From: CAYQPF01 sp964419225
GTDB taxonomy: Bacteria; Cloacimonadota; Cloacimonadia; Cloacimonadales; CAYQPF01
DNA: 30,862 bases
Reading direction: 5' to 3'
Assembly (NCBI GenBank): GCA_964419225.1
Contig: CAYQPF010000047.1
Span: forward strand, 1-30,862
Numbering within the stretch: the first letter of the stretch is position 1; each line of letters begins with the position of its first letter. Below, in pieces: positions 15,738 to 24,925 of this stretch. The notes beneath the pieces were generated by a model that did no database searches, was not told the origin of the DNA, and saw nothing but the letters and a program-made list of their open reading frames with translations. A program made the translations under genes and the position numbers.

Positions 15738-17147
15738 ATGTGCAAAAACTATTACATATTGCCGTTTAGATTTGAAAGAATTGGTTCTTATGAGATACTT
15801 GTTAACGAGGTCGGAGATTATCTAATTACACCAAATGGCACTGCGCAAAAAATTATTGAGCGGCAAATCGACATTGAAAGTGAACTTTGTAAAGATCTTT
15901 ATTCAAATTTTTTCATCTCATACAAACCAATCCCTTCTTTAATTGATAATTTGGCGACAAGATATAGAACAAAAAAATCTTTTCTTGACTCATTTACTGC
16001 ATTACATATCTTCGTGTTAACTTTACGATGCAACCAAAGCTGCACCTATTGCCAAGCATCAAGTAAAGATTGTAAACAGTCACAATATGATATTTCTTTT
16101 CAAAATTTAACATCAGCGATATTGTTGATGTTTAAATCCCCATCTCAATCACTGACAATGGAATTCCAAGGAGGAGAACCAACACTAGCATTTGATAAAC
16201 TAAAGTTCGCTGTAGAAAAAGCTGAAAAAATAAATCAGATTGAAAAAAAACATATTACATACGTTGTTTGCACAAACGCTATAAACCTTACTGATGAATT
16301 CTTATCATTTTGTAAATTATATGACATTATAATTTCGACTTCACTAGACGGAGAAGAATCATTGCATAATTCAAATCGAGCAAAAGAAGACAGCTATTCA
16401 ATGGTTATTAACGGTATAAATAGAGCCAGAAATGTGCTTGGCCACGATAAGGTCTCGGCTCTGATGACAACTTCAAATCTCTCTCTAAGTCATCCTAAAG
16501 AAATTATCGACTCATATCGTACAAATGGGTTTAATAATATATTCTTACGTGCTTTAAATCCTTATGGGTTAGCAAAAAAAAACTCATGGGATTATGACTA
16601 TCAGAATATTTTTTTTGAATTCTACAAAACATCACTTAGTTATATAATTGATATAAACTTGGCAGGTGAGTTTTTTGTAGAAGATTTCACAGCCCTGCTA
16701 TTAAAAAAGATATTAACTCCTTTTTGTATTGGGTTTGTAGATTTACAATCTCCCGCGGGACTAATAAATAGTGTCGTTGTTTATAATTACGATGGATATG
16801 TCTATGCTTCTGATGAATCGAGGATGTTGGCAGAAGATAATGATTATTCTTTTAGATTGGGACATGTTACGGATCGTTATTCTGATATATTCTTTGGGGA
16901 AAAAACCGCACAAATAGCTCAAATTTGGGCAAATGAAACTTTGGCCGGTTGTTCAGATTGTGCTTTTGCAGCATATTGCGGTGCAGACCCTGTAAGAAAT
17001 TATTCTTTACAAGGTGATATGTATGGCTATCGTCCAGGATCGGTATTTTGTAGAAAGCACAAGATGATTATAAGTCATATTTTTACTCTAATGATTGAAC
17101 GTAAAGAGGTTATGCCTGTATTTAAGAGTTGGATAAGTAAATGCTAA
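15738..17147 (+). CDS. hxsB: His-Xaa-Ser system radical SAM/SPASM maturase HxsB
   Basis: This 469-residue protein has the radical SAM [4Fe-4S] motif C98-x3-C102-x2-C105 (CNQSCTYC), the SAM-binding GGEP at 145-148, and a C-terminal SPASM-type cysteine set (CIGFVD near 330, then GCSDCAFAAYCGADP and VFCRKHK) for auxiliary Fe-S clusters. The first 85 residues form a separate N-terminal domain (LPFRFERIGSYEILVNEVGD) typical of HxsB. It is predicted to make a radical-based modification on the HxsA repeats. Placed 6 nt after hxsD. All cluster cysteines needed for activity appear intact. Confidence 0.93.
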   Translation: MCKNYYILPFRFERIGSYEILVNEVGDYLITPNGTAQKIIERQIDIESELCKDLYSNFFISYKPIPSLIDNLATRYRTKKSFLDSFTALHIFVLTLRCNQSCTYCQASSKDCKQSQYDISFQNLTSAILLMFKSPSQSLTMEFQGGEPTLAFDKLKFAVEKAEKINQIEKKHITYVVCTNAINLTDEFLSFCKLYDIIISTSLDGEESLHNSNRAKEDSYSMVINGINRARNVLGHDKVSALMTTSNLSLSHPKEIIDSYRTNGFNNIFLRALNPYGLAKKNSWDYDYQNIFFEFYKTSLSYIIDINLAGEFFVEDFTALLLKKILTPFCIGFVDLQSPAGLINSVVVYNYDGYVYASDESRMLAEDNDYSFRLGHVTDRYSDIFFGEKTAQIAQIWANETLAGCSDCAFAAYCGADPVRNYSLQGDMYGYRPGSVFCRKHKMIISHIFTLMIERKEVMPVFKSWISKC

Positions 17148-17148
17148 T

Positions 17149-18231
17149 ATGATAAATAATCTCTATAATACTAAGGGGCATAATATTGTTAGCGAGTCAC
17201 TTCTGCGCATAAATGATGTAGAAGAAGGTGAATTATTTTCACTTGAAAACAATACTACAATTAGGTTATCATTGAACAATAGTAACTCAATTCACTATTT
17301 TTTGCTAGATAGAAAAGATATAAAGCCGGGAGAAATCCTTTTCATATCCCCGCAAGGCTTTGCACGGACAATATTTAGTCCAACATCTTCAGATAATGTT
17401 ATTTTTATCACAGGACAATGCAACAATCGTTGTATGATGTGTTCTCAACCTCCAATCCTTACAAATGATTTAGATCATTATTATAGGCTCAATACTCGCC
17501 TCTTGGAATTAATGCCACCTACCACATCTAATTTAGGTATAACGGGAGGCGAGCCGACCCTTCTCGGATTACGCCTTGTTGAACTTATAAAGTTAGTATA
17601 CATAAAAAATGGTGATATTTCCATTCATTTACTATCAAACGGGAGAGCCTATGCTGAGAAAAATTATACGGCAACTTTTGCAGAGTTTTCGACCAAAGAT
17701 TTAATGATTGGAGTTCCTTTGCACTCAGATTATGAAGGAGATCACGACAAAATGGCATGTGTACAAGGAGCATATTCTCAAGCACTAGCCGGTTTATATA
17801 ATTTGGCTCTGTATAATATTGATATTGAGATACGAATAGTCATTAATTTAATTAATTACAGACGACTACCACAAATTTCTCGATTCATTTTTCGAAACCT
17901 TCCTTTTGTTAGACATGTCGCTTTTATGGGACTAGAGTATACTGGATTATCTCTGAAAAATAAATCTCAAATTTGGATTGATCCTGTAGAATATGCGAAC
18001 CAATTAGAAGAGGCTGTGATTGAACTATCAAGCTGGGGAATTCAAACATCAGTATATAATTTACCTCATTGCTTACTAAAGCCGTCAATATACACTTTTT
18101 CCAAGCATTCTATTTCAGATTGGAAAGAGAGTTATTTAGAGCAATGTAATATGTGTAAGCTAAAGAGAGAATGTGGTGGTTTATTTTCTACATCCAAAAT
18201 TCAAAGTTCCAATATAAAACCTATTATATAA
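17149..18231 (+). CDS. hxsC: His-Xaa-Ser system radical SAM protein HxsC
   Basis: This 360-residue second radical SAM enzyme carries C91-x3-C95-x2-C98 (CNNRCMMC), GGEPTLLG near 122-129, and a C-terminal C-x2-C ... C (CNMCKLKRECGG) that can bind an additional cluster. The N-terminal 80 residues (VIFITGQ precedes the motif) are specific to HxsC. Two non-identical radical SAM proteins in tandem are the defining feature of the Hxs system; the division of labour between them is unknown. One base separates it from hxsB and one from the SGNH gene, so one transcript very probably covers all. Confidence 0.92.
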   Translation: MINNLYNTKGHNIVSESLLRINDVEEGELFSLENNTTIRLSLNNSNSIHYFLLDRKDIKPGEILFISPQGFARTIFSPTSSDNVIFITGQCNNRCMMCSQPPILTNDLDHYYRLNTRLLELMPPTTSNLGITGGEPTLLGLRLVELIKLVYIKNGDISIHLLSNGRAYAEKNYTATFAEFSTKDLMIGVPLHSDYEGDHDKMACVQGAYSQALAGLYNLALYNIDIEIRIVINLINYRRLPQISRFIFRNLPFVRHVAFMGLEYTGLSLKNKSQIWIDPVEYANQLEEAVIELSSWGIQTSVYNLPHCLLKPSIYTFSKHSISDWKESYLEQCNMCKLKRECGGLFSTSKIQSSNIKPII

Positions 18232-18232
18232 T

Positions 18233-20248
18233 ATGAAATCTGAAGAGAAAGAAATTAAACTCTTTAAGGGCTTATTTTCAATATTATTGGTACTATTGTT
18301 AATCAATCCTATAACTTTATACTTGTTGTTTGGAAATATATTTTATGCTCTATTGCTGCCTCTTTTCTCTCTATTATTATTGATTTTGATATGGAAGCAG
18401 CCAATGTTATCTCGATTGAAAATATACTACTTCAATATTTTGTTTTTAATAAGTATAGCTTACAATGCAGAACTAATATTTACAGTCATATTCCCAGATC
18501 GAAACATTCCTAATTTATATGAAATAAAAGGAGATTATTACTTTAACAAACCTTATATAAATCAGCAGTTTAACGACGAAGAATATTCTAGTGTGTACGT
18601 CACAAATAAGCAAGGATTACGAATCGATGAGACACAAAATCCTGAGTTGGAAATTTCGCAATGCGACTGGCTATTTATTGGAGATTCATTTACTCAAGGA
18701 GCTCAGGTTGAATATAACGATCTATTCACAACACAAACATACCGCTATTTCCCTGATAAAGTGATATTAAATGTAGGAATTAGTGGATTTAGTATTATTG
18801 ACGAGTATAATTATTACCTAAACGAGGGATATAAACTAAAGCCTAAAAAAGTGTTCCTTCAACTCTGCATTTTTAATGATTTTATGAATGTAAGTCCTAA
18901 TCAAATAGGTGCAATGGAGTATATGATGCAGTATTCTAACCTTTACAGATATTTGTCCTTTGATATACAATATGCAAACCCCAGTGAACTACCATTAGGC
19001 AGATGGACAGAACCTTTCTCGAATAGCGAACAGAAAAATAGGGATTATAATATTTTTTACACTTTACAATCAGAACAAAAATCTAAAGACATAAAAAGTC
19101 TAACATCGTATCTGAAGAAATTCAAAGATTTAACTAAGGCAAATGGTGCTGAATTGTGTGTAATATTGATTCCCGTCAAAGAGCAAATTTCATATGAATG
19201 CTTTGCTGAAGTGGTGGATAGTTTCAAAATTGATGTCTCTAAGCTGGATATGCAGCTTCCAAATAAGTTGATAGACAGTATATCAAAGGCTCAACAGTTT
19301 GAATTAATTGATTTACTATCTGTATTCAGCGACGGAGAAGGATTCCCTTTTTTTGAAAGAGATGAGCATCTTAATATACTTGGACATAAAAAAATTGCTG
19401 ATGCCATTAAAAAAAAATATGATTCTGAGAGTATGAAATATGAGTATATGAGTTTGCGTAATCGAGGTGAAAGATATCCTACACTTTTTAATAACGGTAA
19501 CTCAATATTATACCAGTCCTTGATGTCAGGAAAGTTTCAAATCTTTGAATCCGATACACTTTTTCATTCTCAGACTCTATTATATGACAGCAAAATCGAC
19601 AATATTCACCCTTCACTATCTAAAAATGGGATGTGGTTACTTTACACAAAAGGAAACCAAGAGCAGTTTAATACAAAAATTGTCTTTTTTGATATTAAGC
19701 AAAAAAAAGAGCAAACAATTACATTCACAGATACTGAGTATGGAGCTATTCCTTGCTTTAGTAATAACAGTGAATTAGTAGCGTATTCTTCGTGGAAGAC
19801 CCTCGGAGATAAGCTCTCAAATCCAATAATTATACTATACAAAATTCATTCAAAGGAGAAGATACCATTAACGTTGAGTGATTATGAGTGTTGGAGACCA
19901 GTATTTCATCCCAATGACTCTGTGCTATATTATCTATCAAAGCAACATCAAAAATGGTTTGCAATTGAGGAAGTAAACATTTATACATTGGAACAAAAAA
20001 CATTACTAAAGACAGAATATAATATTTGGGACATTGCTATATCTAATGACGGAAGACAAATGCTATTCTCAGGATTCAAAGATGACAATTGGGACCTATT
20101 TCTGATGAGTATGGAAACAGGAGTTATCAAGCAACTTACAAATAGTATAGGAGATGAATGGGATGCCACATTTGGCAGAGATAACCAATCAATATGGTTT
20201 GCGGGAACATTCGGCACCAATAATGGCATATATAAAATTACCAGATAG
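18233..20248 (+). CDS. Membrane-anchored SGNH hydrolase fused to a TolB-like beta-propeller
   Basis: This 671-residue protein has three parts. The N-terminus has two or three hydrophobic segments (about 12-33, 35-53 and 64-86). An SGNH/GDSL hydrolase-like domain follows (about 143-400) with G150-D-S152 in FIGDSFTQG and a closing D377-x-H379 (RDEHLN) that complete the catalytic dyad or triad. The C-terminal part (about 410-671) has repeated strands of the PD40/TolB propeller type (NGMWLLYTKG, NNSELVAYSSWK, NDGRQMLFSGFKDDNWDLFL). SGNH proteins next to MBOAT proteins usually transfer or remove acyl groups on the outside of the membrane (as AlgJ/AlgX, PatB). The propeller may hold the acceptor or a partner. 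The fusion is unusual. Confidence 0.85.
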   Translation: MKSEEKEIKLFKGLFSILLVLLLINPITLYLLFGNIFYALLLPLFSLLLLILIWKQPMLSRLKIYYFNILFLISIAYNAELIFTVIFPDRNIPNLYEIKGDYYFNKPYINQQFNDEEYSSVYVTNKQGLRIDETQNPELEISQCDWLFIGDSFTQGAQVEYNDLFTTQTYRYFPDKVILNVGISGFSIIDEYNYYLNEGYKLKPKKVFLQLCIFNDFMNVSPNQIGAMEYMMQYSNLYRYLSFDIQYANPSELPLGRWTEPFSNSEQKNRDYNIFYTLQSEQKSKDIKSLTSYLKKFKDLTKANGAELCVILIPVKEQISYECFAEVVDSFKIDVSKLDMQLPNKLIDSISKAQQFELIDLLSVFSDGEGFPFFERDEHLNILGHKKIADAIKKKYDSESMKYEYMSLRNRGERYPTLFNNGNSILYQSLMSGKFQIFESDTLFHSQTLLYDSKIDNIHPSLSKNGMWLLYTKGNQEQFNTKIVFFDIKQKKEQTITFTDTEYGAIPCFSNNSELVAYSSWKTLGDKLSNPIIILYKIHSKEKIPLTLSDYECWRPVFHPNDSVLYYLSKQHQKWFAIEEVNIYTLEQKTLLKTEYNIWDIAISNDGRQMLFSGFKDDNWDLFLMSMETGVIKQLTNSIGDEWDATFGRDNQSIWFAGTFGTNNGIYKITR

Positions 20249-21601
20249 ATGGGAAAAGTCATATTTCTAATCATCATTGTTTTAAGTATTATCGGCTACT
20301 ACCGATTGCCGAAGATTGTGTTAAAAAATTTATTGCTACTTCTAACATGCATTTTGTTTTACACGATATTGGAAGGTTATCGTATTGGAATATTATTCTT
20401 CATTATCATTTCTACTTATCTTTTTGCAAAATTTATAACCAAACATAATAATAAATGGTTGTTATATAGCGGAATCATAATCAATGTATTAATATTGCTT
20501 TTATACAAATACATCCCACTTATTAGTGAGTTCCAATTTTTCAAATATCTACCTATTGGCTTATCATTCTACACGTTTCAGTCAATTTCATATCTTATAG
20601 ATATTTTTAAAGGAAAAATAAAACAGCATTATTCTTTAATTGAAGTTGCCATATATTTATCTTTTTTCCCAAAAATTATGGCAGGACCAATAGAGAGAGC
20701 TGATTCATTTGTTATACAATTACAAAATCCACAGATATATAATTCAATTCGAATATTTTCAGGATTAAAAATAATATTATTAGCTCTCTGTTTCAAATTC
20801 GTTTTGGCGAACCAAATTGGTGTGATTGTTGATGTCTCATTGATGAATTATAAGACTATCTCGGTATTCAATATCCTGATTACTTCTATGTTATTTTCAT
20901 TTCAAATTTTCTGTGACTTCTATGCTTATTCAATTTTAGCAATTGGAGTGGCATCTTTGTACGGAATAGAGTTATCCCAGAATTTTAATTATCCCTATTT
21001 TAGCAATTCGTTTAAAACGTTTTGGAAGCGCTGGAATATTACGCTCACCTCTTGGTTACGAGATTATATTTACATTCCTTTGGGAGGAAACAGAGTTTAT
21101 GTATTTCAGTGGGTATTTAATGTCATACTCGTTTTTGTTATAAGTGGTATTTGGCACAATGCTTCTCTAAACTTTATTTTATGGGGATTTCTGCATAGTA
21201 TTTTTCTCATAATTGAGCGATATGCGAATAATATAGTACCCGCGTATTTCAAAAAAAATACACCATTAAAATTGATTTACAGTATAATAGTATTTGTCAT
21301 TATATCTTTATTATGGCTCATATTCCGAATAGAGGATACCCAACAACTTCAAACCATATTCAGTCAACTTACAAATTTTGATTATAATAATATTATGTGG
21401 AAAGGATTGCTTGTTGTTACAGTATTATCTTTGGGAGTTGTTATTTTGAAAAAAAGCCAAATAGTTGAAAACTACATTTTTCAAACATGCAATCATACAT
21501 CTTTTATATTAAGAGAGGTAATTTTGATAAATGGAATAATGCTATTGTTGCTCTTTTTGACGATTTCAATCAATAGGAATTTTATATATTTTAAATTCTG
21601 A
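20249..21601 (+). CDS. MBOAT-family O-acyltransferase (AlgI/DltB-like)
   Basis: This 450-residue polytopic membrane protein has about ten hydrophobic segments. MBOAT signatures are LPIGLSFYTFQSISYLID (101-118), FPKIMAGPIER (140-150), FWKRWNITLTSWLRDYIYIP followed by LGGNR (258-282), and the invariant catalytic H303 in SGIWHNASLNFILWG. It should pass acyl groups from a cytosolic donor across the membrane to an acceptor, or to the SGNH protein encoded just before it. The ATG follows the upstream TAG with no gap. The acyl donor and the acceptor cannot be told from sequence. Cell-wall polymers, an exopolysaccharide or the HxsA-linked product are all possible. Confidence 0.92.
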   Translation: MGKVIFLIIIVLSIIGYYRLPKIVLKNLLLLLTCILFYTILEGYRIGILFFIIISTYLFAKFITKHNNKWLLYSGIIINVLILLLYKYIPLISEFQFFKYLPIGLSFYTFQSISYLIDIFKGKIKQHYSLIEVAIYLSFFPKIMAGPIERADSFVIQLQNPQIYNSIRIFSGLKIILLALCFKFVLANQIGVIVDVSLMNYKTISVFNILITSMLFSFQIFCDFYAYSILAIGVASLYGIELSQNFNYPYFSNSFKTFWKRWNITLTSWLRDYIYIPLGGNRVYVFQWVFNVILVFVISGIWHNASLNFILWGFLHSIFLIIERYANNIVPAYFKKNTPLKLIYSIIVFVIISLLWLIFRIEDTQQLQTIFSQLTNFDYNNIMWKGLLVVTVLSLGVVILKKSQIVENYIFQTCNHTSFILREVILINGIMLLLLFLTISINRNFIYFKF

Positions 21602-21606
21602 ATTAG

Positions 21607-23424
21607 ATGAATATACTTGGGATATCGGCCTATTATCACGATTCTGCTTCTGCATTAATTATTGATGGAAAGATTGTTGCCGCAGCTCAGGAGGAACGAT
21701 TTTCAAGAGTAAAAAATGATGCTTCTTTTCCTTTGCAATCTTGTGAATTTTGTTTGAAACAGGGAGATATCACTTTAAACGATATTGATTTTGTAGTGTT
21801 CTACGAAAAACCCTTTTTGAAATTCGAAAGGCTCATGGAGAGTTACTATCAATCTGCCCCACGAGGATTGTCATTTTTCATCAAGTCAATGCCTGTTTGG
21901 TTAAAAGACAAGTTGCACCTGAAGTATATTATAAAAAAAGAGTTGAACAAATTGGTGGACAACAAAACATCTCTGAAGTTTGAACTTTTATTTTCTGAAC
22001 ATCATCTTTCTCATGCTGCAAGTGCCTACTTTGTTTCTCCTTTTCCGAGTGCCGCCATTTTAACGATTGATGGTGTAGGTGAATGGGCAACCACATCAAT
22101 ATTTAGAGGAAATGGCTCTCAGATTGAGATTTTAAAAGAGTTGCATTTCCCCGATTCAATAGGATTACTTTACTCATCTTTTGCCTACTTTCTTGGGTTC
22201 AGAGTAAATTCTGGAGAATATAAACTTATGGGACTAGCACCTTATGGCGATTCGAGTTCAGAAGAAACACAAAAATATATTTCACTTATTGAAAACGAGA
22301 TAGTTAAGATAAATGCCAATGGTTCTATTCGTATGAATCAAAGATACTTTTCATACACATACGAACTTCGAATGATACATCTAAAGAGATGGGAACGTCT
22401 TTTTGGAATGAACCGTCGTGAAGAAGAATCTGAATTAACTCAGAATTACTGTAATTTAGCTTATGCTATACAGAGTGTTACTGAAAAGATAATACTAAAA
22501 TTAGTGCGACATACAAAAGAATTGACTGGCGAACGAAACTTATGTCTTGCAGGGGGAGTCGCACTAAACTGCGTTGCAAATGGGAAAATTTATGAAGAAA
22601 ATATATTTGAAGATATATATATTCAACCTGCATCTGGAGATTCTGGATGCGCAATAGGAGCCGCTCTGATTGCGCACCATCTAATAAATACTAAAGCCCC
22701 TAAATCAACTATAGATTTGATGAGAGGAGCACTATTGGGACCTCGATATGGAAACGATGAAATCAAGGAGTTATTAAATAAATCATCATATAAATATAGG
22801 TATTACGATAATTATATCGATTTGGTTGAAATATGTGCCGACTTTCTATCTAATGGAAAAATCATAGGTTGGTTTCAAGGTGCAATGGAATTTGGTCCAA
22901 GAGCTCTTGGTAATCGGAGTATCTTGGCTGACCCAAGGATTGCAGGAATTCAAGAGAAAATTAATACACTTGTAAAATTTAGGGAAAATTTTCGTCCTTT
23001 TGCTCCCGCAGTAATTGAAGAAGATGCACAAGAATATTTCTCACTAAAAACGAAATCTCCTTATATGCTTTATGTCTCTAATGTAAATCAAAAATTTATT
23101 TTACCAAATGGATATAATCTTCTTTCGATAAAAGAAAAAATGTTGACTCCACGCTCATCAATACAAGCTGTCACTCATGTTGATTTTTCTGCAAGAGTGC
23201 AAACTGTAGATGCTGATACTAACCCGAGATTTTATAATCTATTAAAATCATTTAAAAGAAAAACAGGTTGTAGTATATTATTGAATACTAGTTTCAATGT
23301 AAGAGGAGAGCCTATTGTTTGTTCTCCTGTTGACACTATCAAAACATTCACAAAAACCAACTTAGATATATTAGTTTTGAATAATTACTTAATACATAAA
23401 AATTGCAATGGAATTTTTAAATGA
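21607..23424 (+). CDS. O-carbamoyltransferase (TobZ/NodU/CmcH family)
   Basis: This 605-residue protein is full length for the family. The N-terminal Kae1-like part starts MNILGISAYYHDSASALI, holds the metal-binding HHLSHA (132-137), TIDGVGEWAT (153-162), GLAPYG, LCLAGGVALNCVANGK and PASGDSGCAIGAA. The C-terminal YrdC-like part contains QGAMEFGPRALGNRSILADP, FRENFRPFAPAV and ILLNTSFNVRGEPIV. Such enzymes make carbamoyl-adenylate from carbamoyl phosphate and ATP and transfer the carbamoyl group to a hydroxyl of a sugar or small molecule. It is cytosolic, so it probably modifies a precursor before export. Gap to the MBOAT gene is 5 nt. Confidence 0.93.
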   Translation: MNILGISAYYHDSASALIIDGKIVAAAQEERFSRVKNDASFPLQSCEFCLKQGDITLNDIDFVVFYEKPFLKFERLMESYYQSAPRGLSFFIKSMPVWLKDKLHLKYIIKKELNKLVDNKTSLKFELLFSEHHLSHAASAYFVSPFPSAAILTIDGVGEWATTSIFRGNGSQIEILKELHFPDSIGLLYSSFAYFLGFRVNSGEYKLMGLAPYGDSSSEETQKYISLIENEIVKINANGSIRMNQRYFSYTYELRMIHLKRWERLFGMNRREEESELTQNYCNLAYAIQSVTEKIILKLVRHTKELTGERNLCLAGGVALNCVANGKIYEENIFEDIYIQPASGDSGCAIGAALIAHHLINTKAPKSTIDLMRGALLGPRYGNDEIKELLNKSSYKYRYYDNYIDLVEICADFLSNGKIIGWFQGAMEFGPRALGNRSILADPRIAGIQEKINTLVKFRENFRPFAPAVIEEDAQEYFSLKTKSPYMLYVSNVNQKFILPNGYNLLSIKEKMLTPRSSIQAVTHVDFSARVQTVDADTNPRFYNLLKSFKRKTGCSILLNTSFNVRGEPIVCSPVDTIKTFTKTNLDILVLNNYLIHKNCNGIFK

Positions 23425-23554
23425 TTTATATCAATTTCTTAGAGAGAGAAAGAAATGGTGGCTTCTTCCTGTTATTATATTTCTTTTATTAATCAGTGCC
23501 ATTATTCTGTTTTCAAATACAGCTATTGCACCATTTATTTATACCTTGTTTTAA
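23408..23554 (+). CDS. DUF5989-like small membrane protein, 48 aa
   Basis: This ORF begins at ATG 23408 inside the end of the carbamoyltransferase gene (17-nt overlap, different frame). It encodes MEFLNDLYQFLRERKKWWLL, then a single transmembrane helix (about 19-36) and a short tail. The pattern (amphipathic start, RERKKWW at the membrane boundary, one TM helix) is that of the tiny DUF5989 proteins found beside TobZ-type carbamoyltransferases. It probably recruits the cytosolic carbamoyltransferase to the membrane; this is inferred from the fixed neighbourhood. Confidence 0.75.
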   Translation: MEFLNDLYQFLRERKKWWLLPVIIFLLLISAIILFSNTAIAPFIYTLF

Positions 23555-23556
23555 TT

Positions 23557-23778
23557 ATGAAAATAATTTTGATGAAAATATGGGGAATATGGATTGACTT
23601 TATACATAGACTGAATCAACTTATGGTGCAAGCGCTATTGGCACTACTCTTTATTTTAGTAATAATTCCACACTCATTCATTAGAAGACTGAAAAAAAAT
23701 AAAGATATTTCCATTAAAGATGACTTTGTCAATAGATGTCACATATATTCTAAAGATGATCTGAAAAAATTATGGTGA
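23557..23778 (+). CDS. Small membrane protein, SxtJ-like position, 73 aa
   Basis: The ATG at 23557 is 2 nt after the DUF5989 stop; a second ATG at 23572 is possible. The 73 residues show one hydrophobic helix (about 22-42, MVQALLALLFILVIIPH) flanked by a Trp-rich N-terminus (KIWGIWIDFIHRLN) and a positive RRLKKNK patch, then a charged cytosolic tail ending LKKLW. Small membrane proteins of this type, sometimes called SxtJ-like, recur next to carbamoyltransferase plus DUF5989 genes. A longer frame starting inside the DUF5989 gene is unlikely. It is the last gene of the nine-gene operon. Confidence 0.65.
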   Translation: MKIILMKIWGIWIDFIHRLNQLMVQALLALLFILVIIPHSFIRRLKKNKDISIKDDFVNRCHIYSKDDLKKLW

Positions 23779-24009
23779 ATTACAAGTGACCTGTCCTAAA
23801 AAGTGGATTTTGACACATTTAGGGGGTCCGACAATAGAAGAGATTTTTTGTAGAAAATAAATTTTTAAATAAGCAACCCGAAGATTTTGAAAAACTTTAT
23901 GTCACAAAGGTGTATTAAGCCCACGAAAAAGTAGGCTTGAGGCAATTTTATAGATAAAAAAACAAGTAGGCATTCATTGTAAAAAATTCTACAAATAAAA
24001 TAATAAGTT
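23779..24009. other. Non-coding stretch with an insertion-sequence-like end
   Basis: Immediately after the Hxs operon, TGACCTGTCCTAAAAAGTGG (23788-23807) resembles the terminal repeat of IS3-family (IS150-group) elements, and GGGGGTCCGACAATA follows at 23822-23836. The 12-mer GGGGGTCCGACA recurs at 29300-29311, beside a decayed transposase. The rest is AT-rich with a weak hairpin (AAGCC / GGCTT, near 23918-23937). It probably marks a past insertion or recombination point on the right flank of the Hxs locus. Confidence 0.35.
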
Positions 24010-24909
24010 ATGATTTTACCTGAAAGAATTGATAAACACATTACAGAAACATCATCCTATAAGATTTTTAGTTGTGAAATTCCAGATAGTTGGATTATAA
24101 GGGAAGTGACCGAAAGAGATTATGGGATTGATTGTTATATTGAAGTTGTAAATAATAGGAATCAAGTTACGGGGGAGTTAATATCAATCCAATTGAAAGG
24201 AACGAAAGGGGGTATAAATTGGACAAGGGAGGATTATTACACATTTTCAGGAATTAAAATTTCAACTACAAATTATTGGAATAACTTCCCAACACCTGTT
24301 TTTATATGCTTAGTTGATATAGATAGTCGAGAGGTTTATTTCTGTCCTGTAAAATCAAGTATAAGGAAAAATATAGTTGAATATGATAGACAACAAACAT
24401 TTTCATATAAAATTCAAAAAAATAATCGATTAACACTAAGTTGCATTGGATATTTTCTTGATAAATACTATAAGGAAAAGGATTTGGATATATTAGAAAA
24501 ACAAATAATTACCTTTATTTCAAATTATCCTCAATATCGAGATTTTATCGATTCAAACACAGGGAGGGATGTTTTTTTAGGAATTGATTACGATAGGATT
24601 TTGTTCCTGCAGCATTTTTATAACAATCTGAAATATCTATGTGATAATTTTGATTTGGAATGGAATATTCTAAATATCAGCGAATATCAAGCGATAAGTG
24701 TTGCTAAATTTGGTAATCACTATCCATTATACGAAATGGAAATGGATGAAATTGTCACAAAACTTGAAGAGAAGATGAATCCTCTTGTTCTAAAAATTAA
24801 GGATTTAATGTGGAGTGATGAAAAAGATTTCTGGTTAAGAAAGAATAATGAACTATTTAATGTAGTGACGAATGCAAATGACGACGGAACAATTAACGCA
24901 GGATGGTGA
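24010..24909 (+). CDS. DUF4365-type nuclease-fold protein
   Basis: The N-terminal 150 residues match DUF4365: an opening ER.DKHITE, SWIIREVTERDYGIDCYIEV (28-47) and LISIQLKGTKGG (57-68). D41 with E45 and Q61-x-K63 can be read as the PD-(D/E)XK-like active site. The C-terminal 150 residues are helical with no recognised domain. DUF4365 proteins occur alone or beside restriction and defence genes and are thought to cleave DNA or sense it, but their targets are not established. The gene is AT-rich, has no partner on the same strand within 100 nt except across the large palindrome at 24926-25048, and could be a single-gene defence cassette. Confidence 0.78.
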   Translation: MILPERIDKHITETSSYKIFSCEIPDSWIIREVTERDYGIDCYIEVVNNRNQVTGELISIQLKGTKGGINWTREDYYTFSGIKISTTNYWNNFPTPVFICLVDIDSREVYFCPVKSSIRKNIVEYDRQQTFSYKIQKNNRLTLSCIGYFLDKYYKEKDLDILEKQIITFISNYPQYRDFIDSNTGRDVFLGIDYDRILFLQHFYNNLKYLCDNFDLEWNILNISEYQAISVAKFGNHYPLYEMEMDEIVTKLEEKMNPLVLKIKDLMWSDEKDFWLRKNNELFNVVTNANDDGTINAGW

Positions 24910-24925
24910 AAAACAATGAAATGTC

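Noticed and set aside
23455..23556. Longer start for the last operon gene at 23455
   Set aside because: It would overlap most of the DUF5989-like gene in another frame. The translation there is Cys/Tyr-rich and unlike the rest; ATG 23557 lies 2 nt after the upstream stop.
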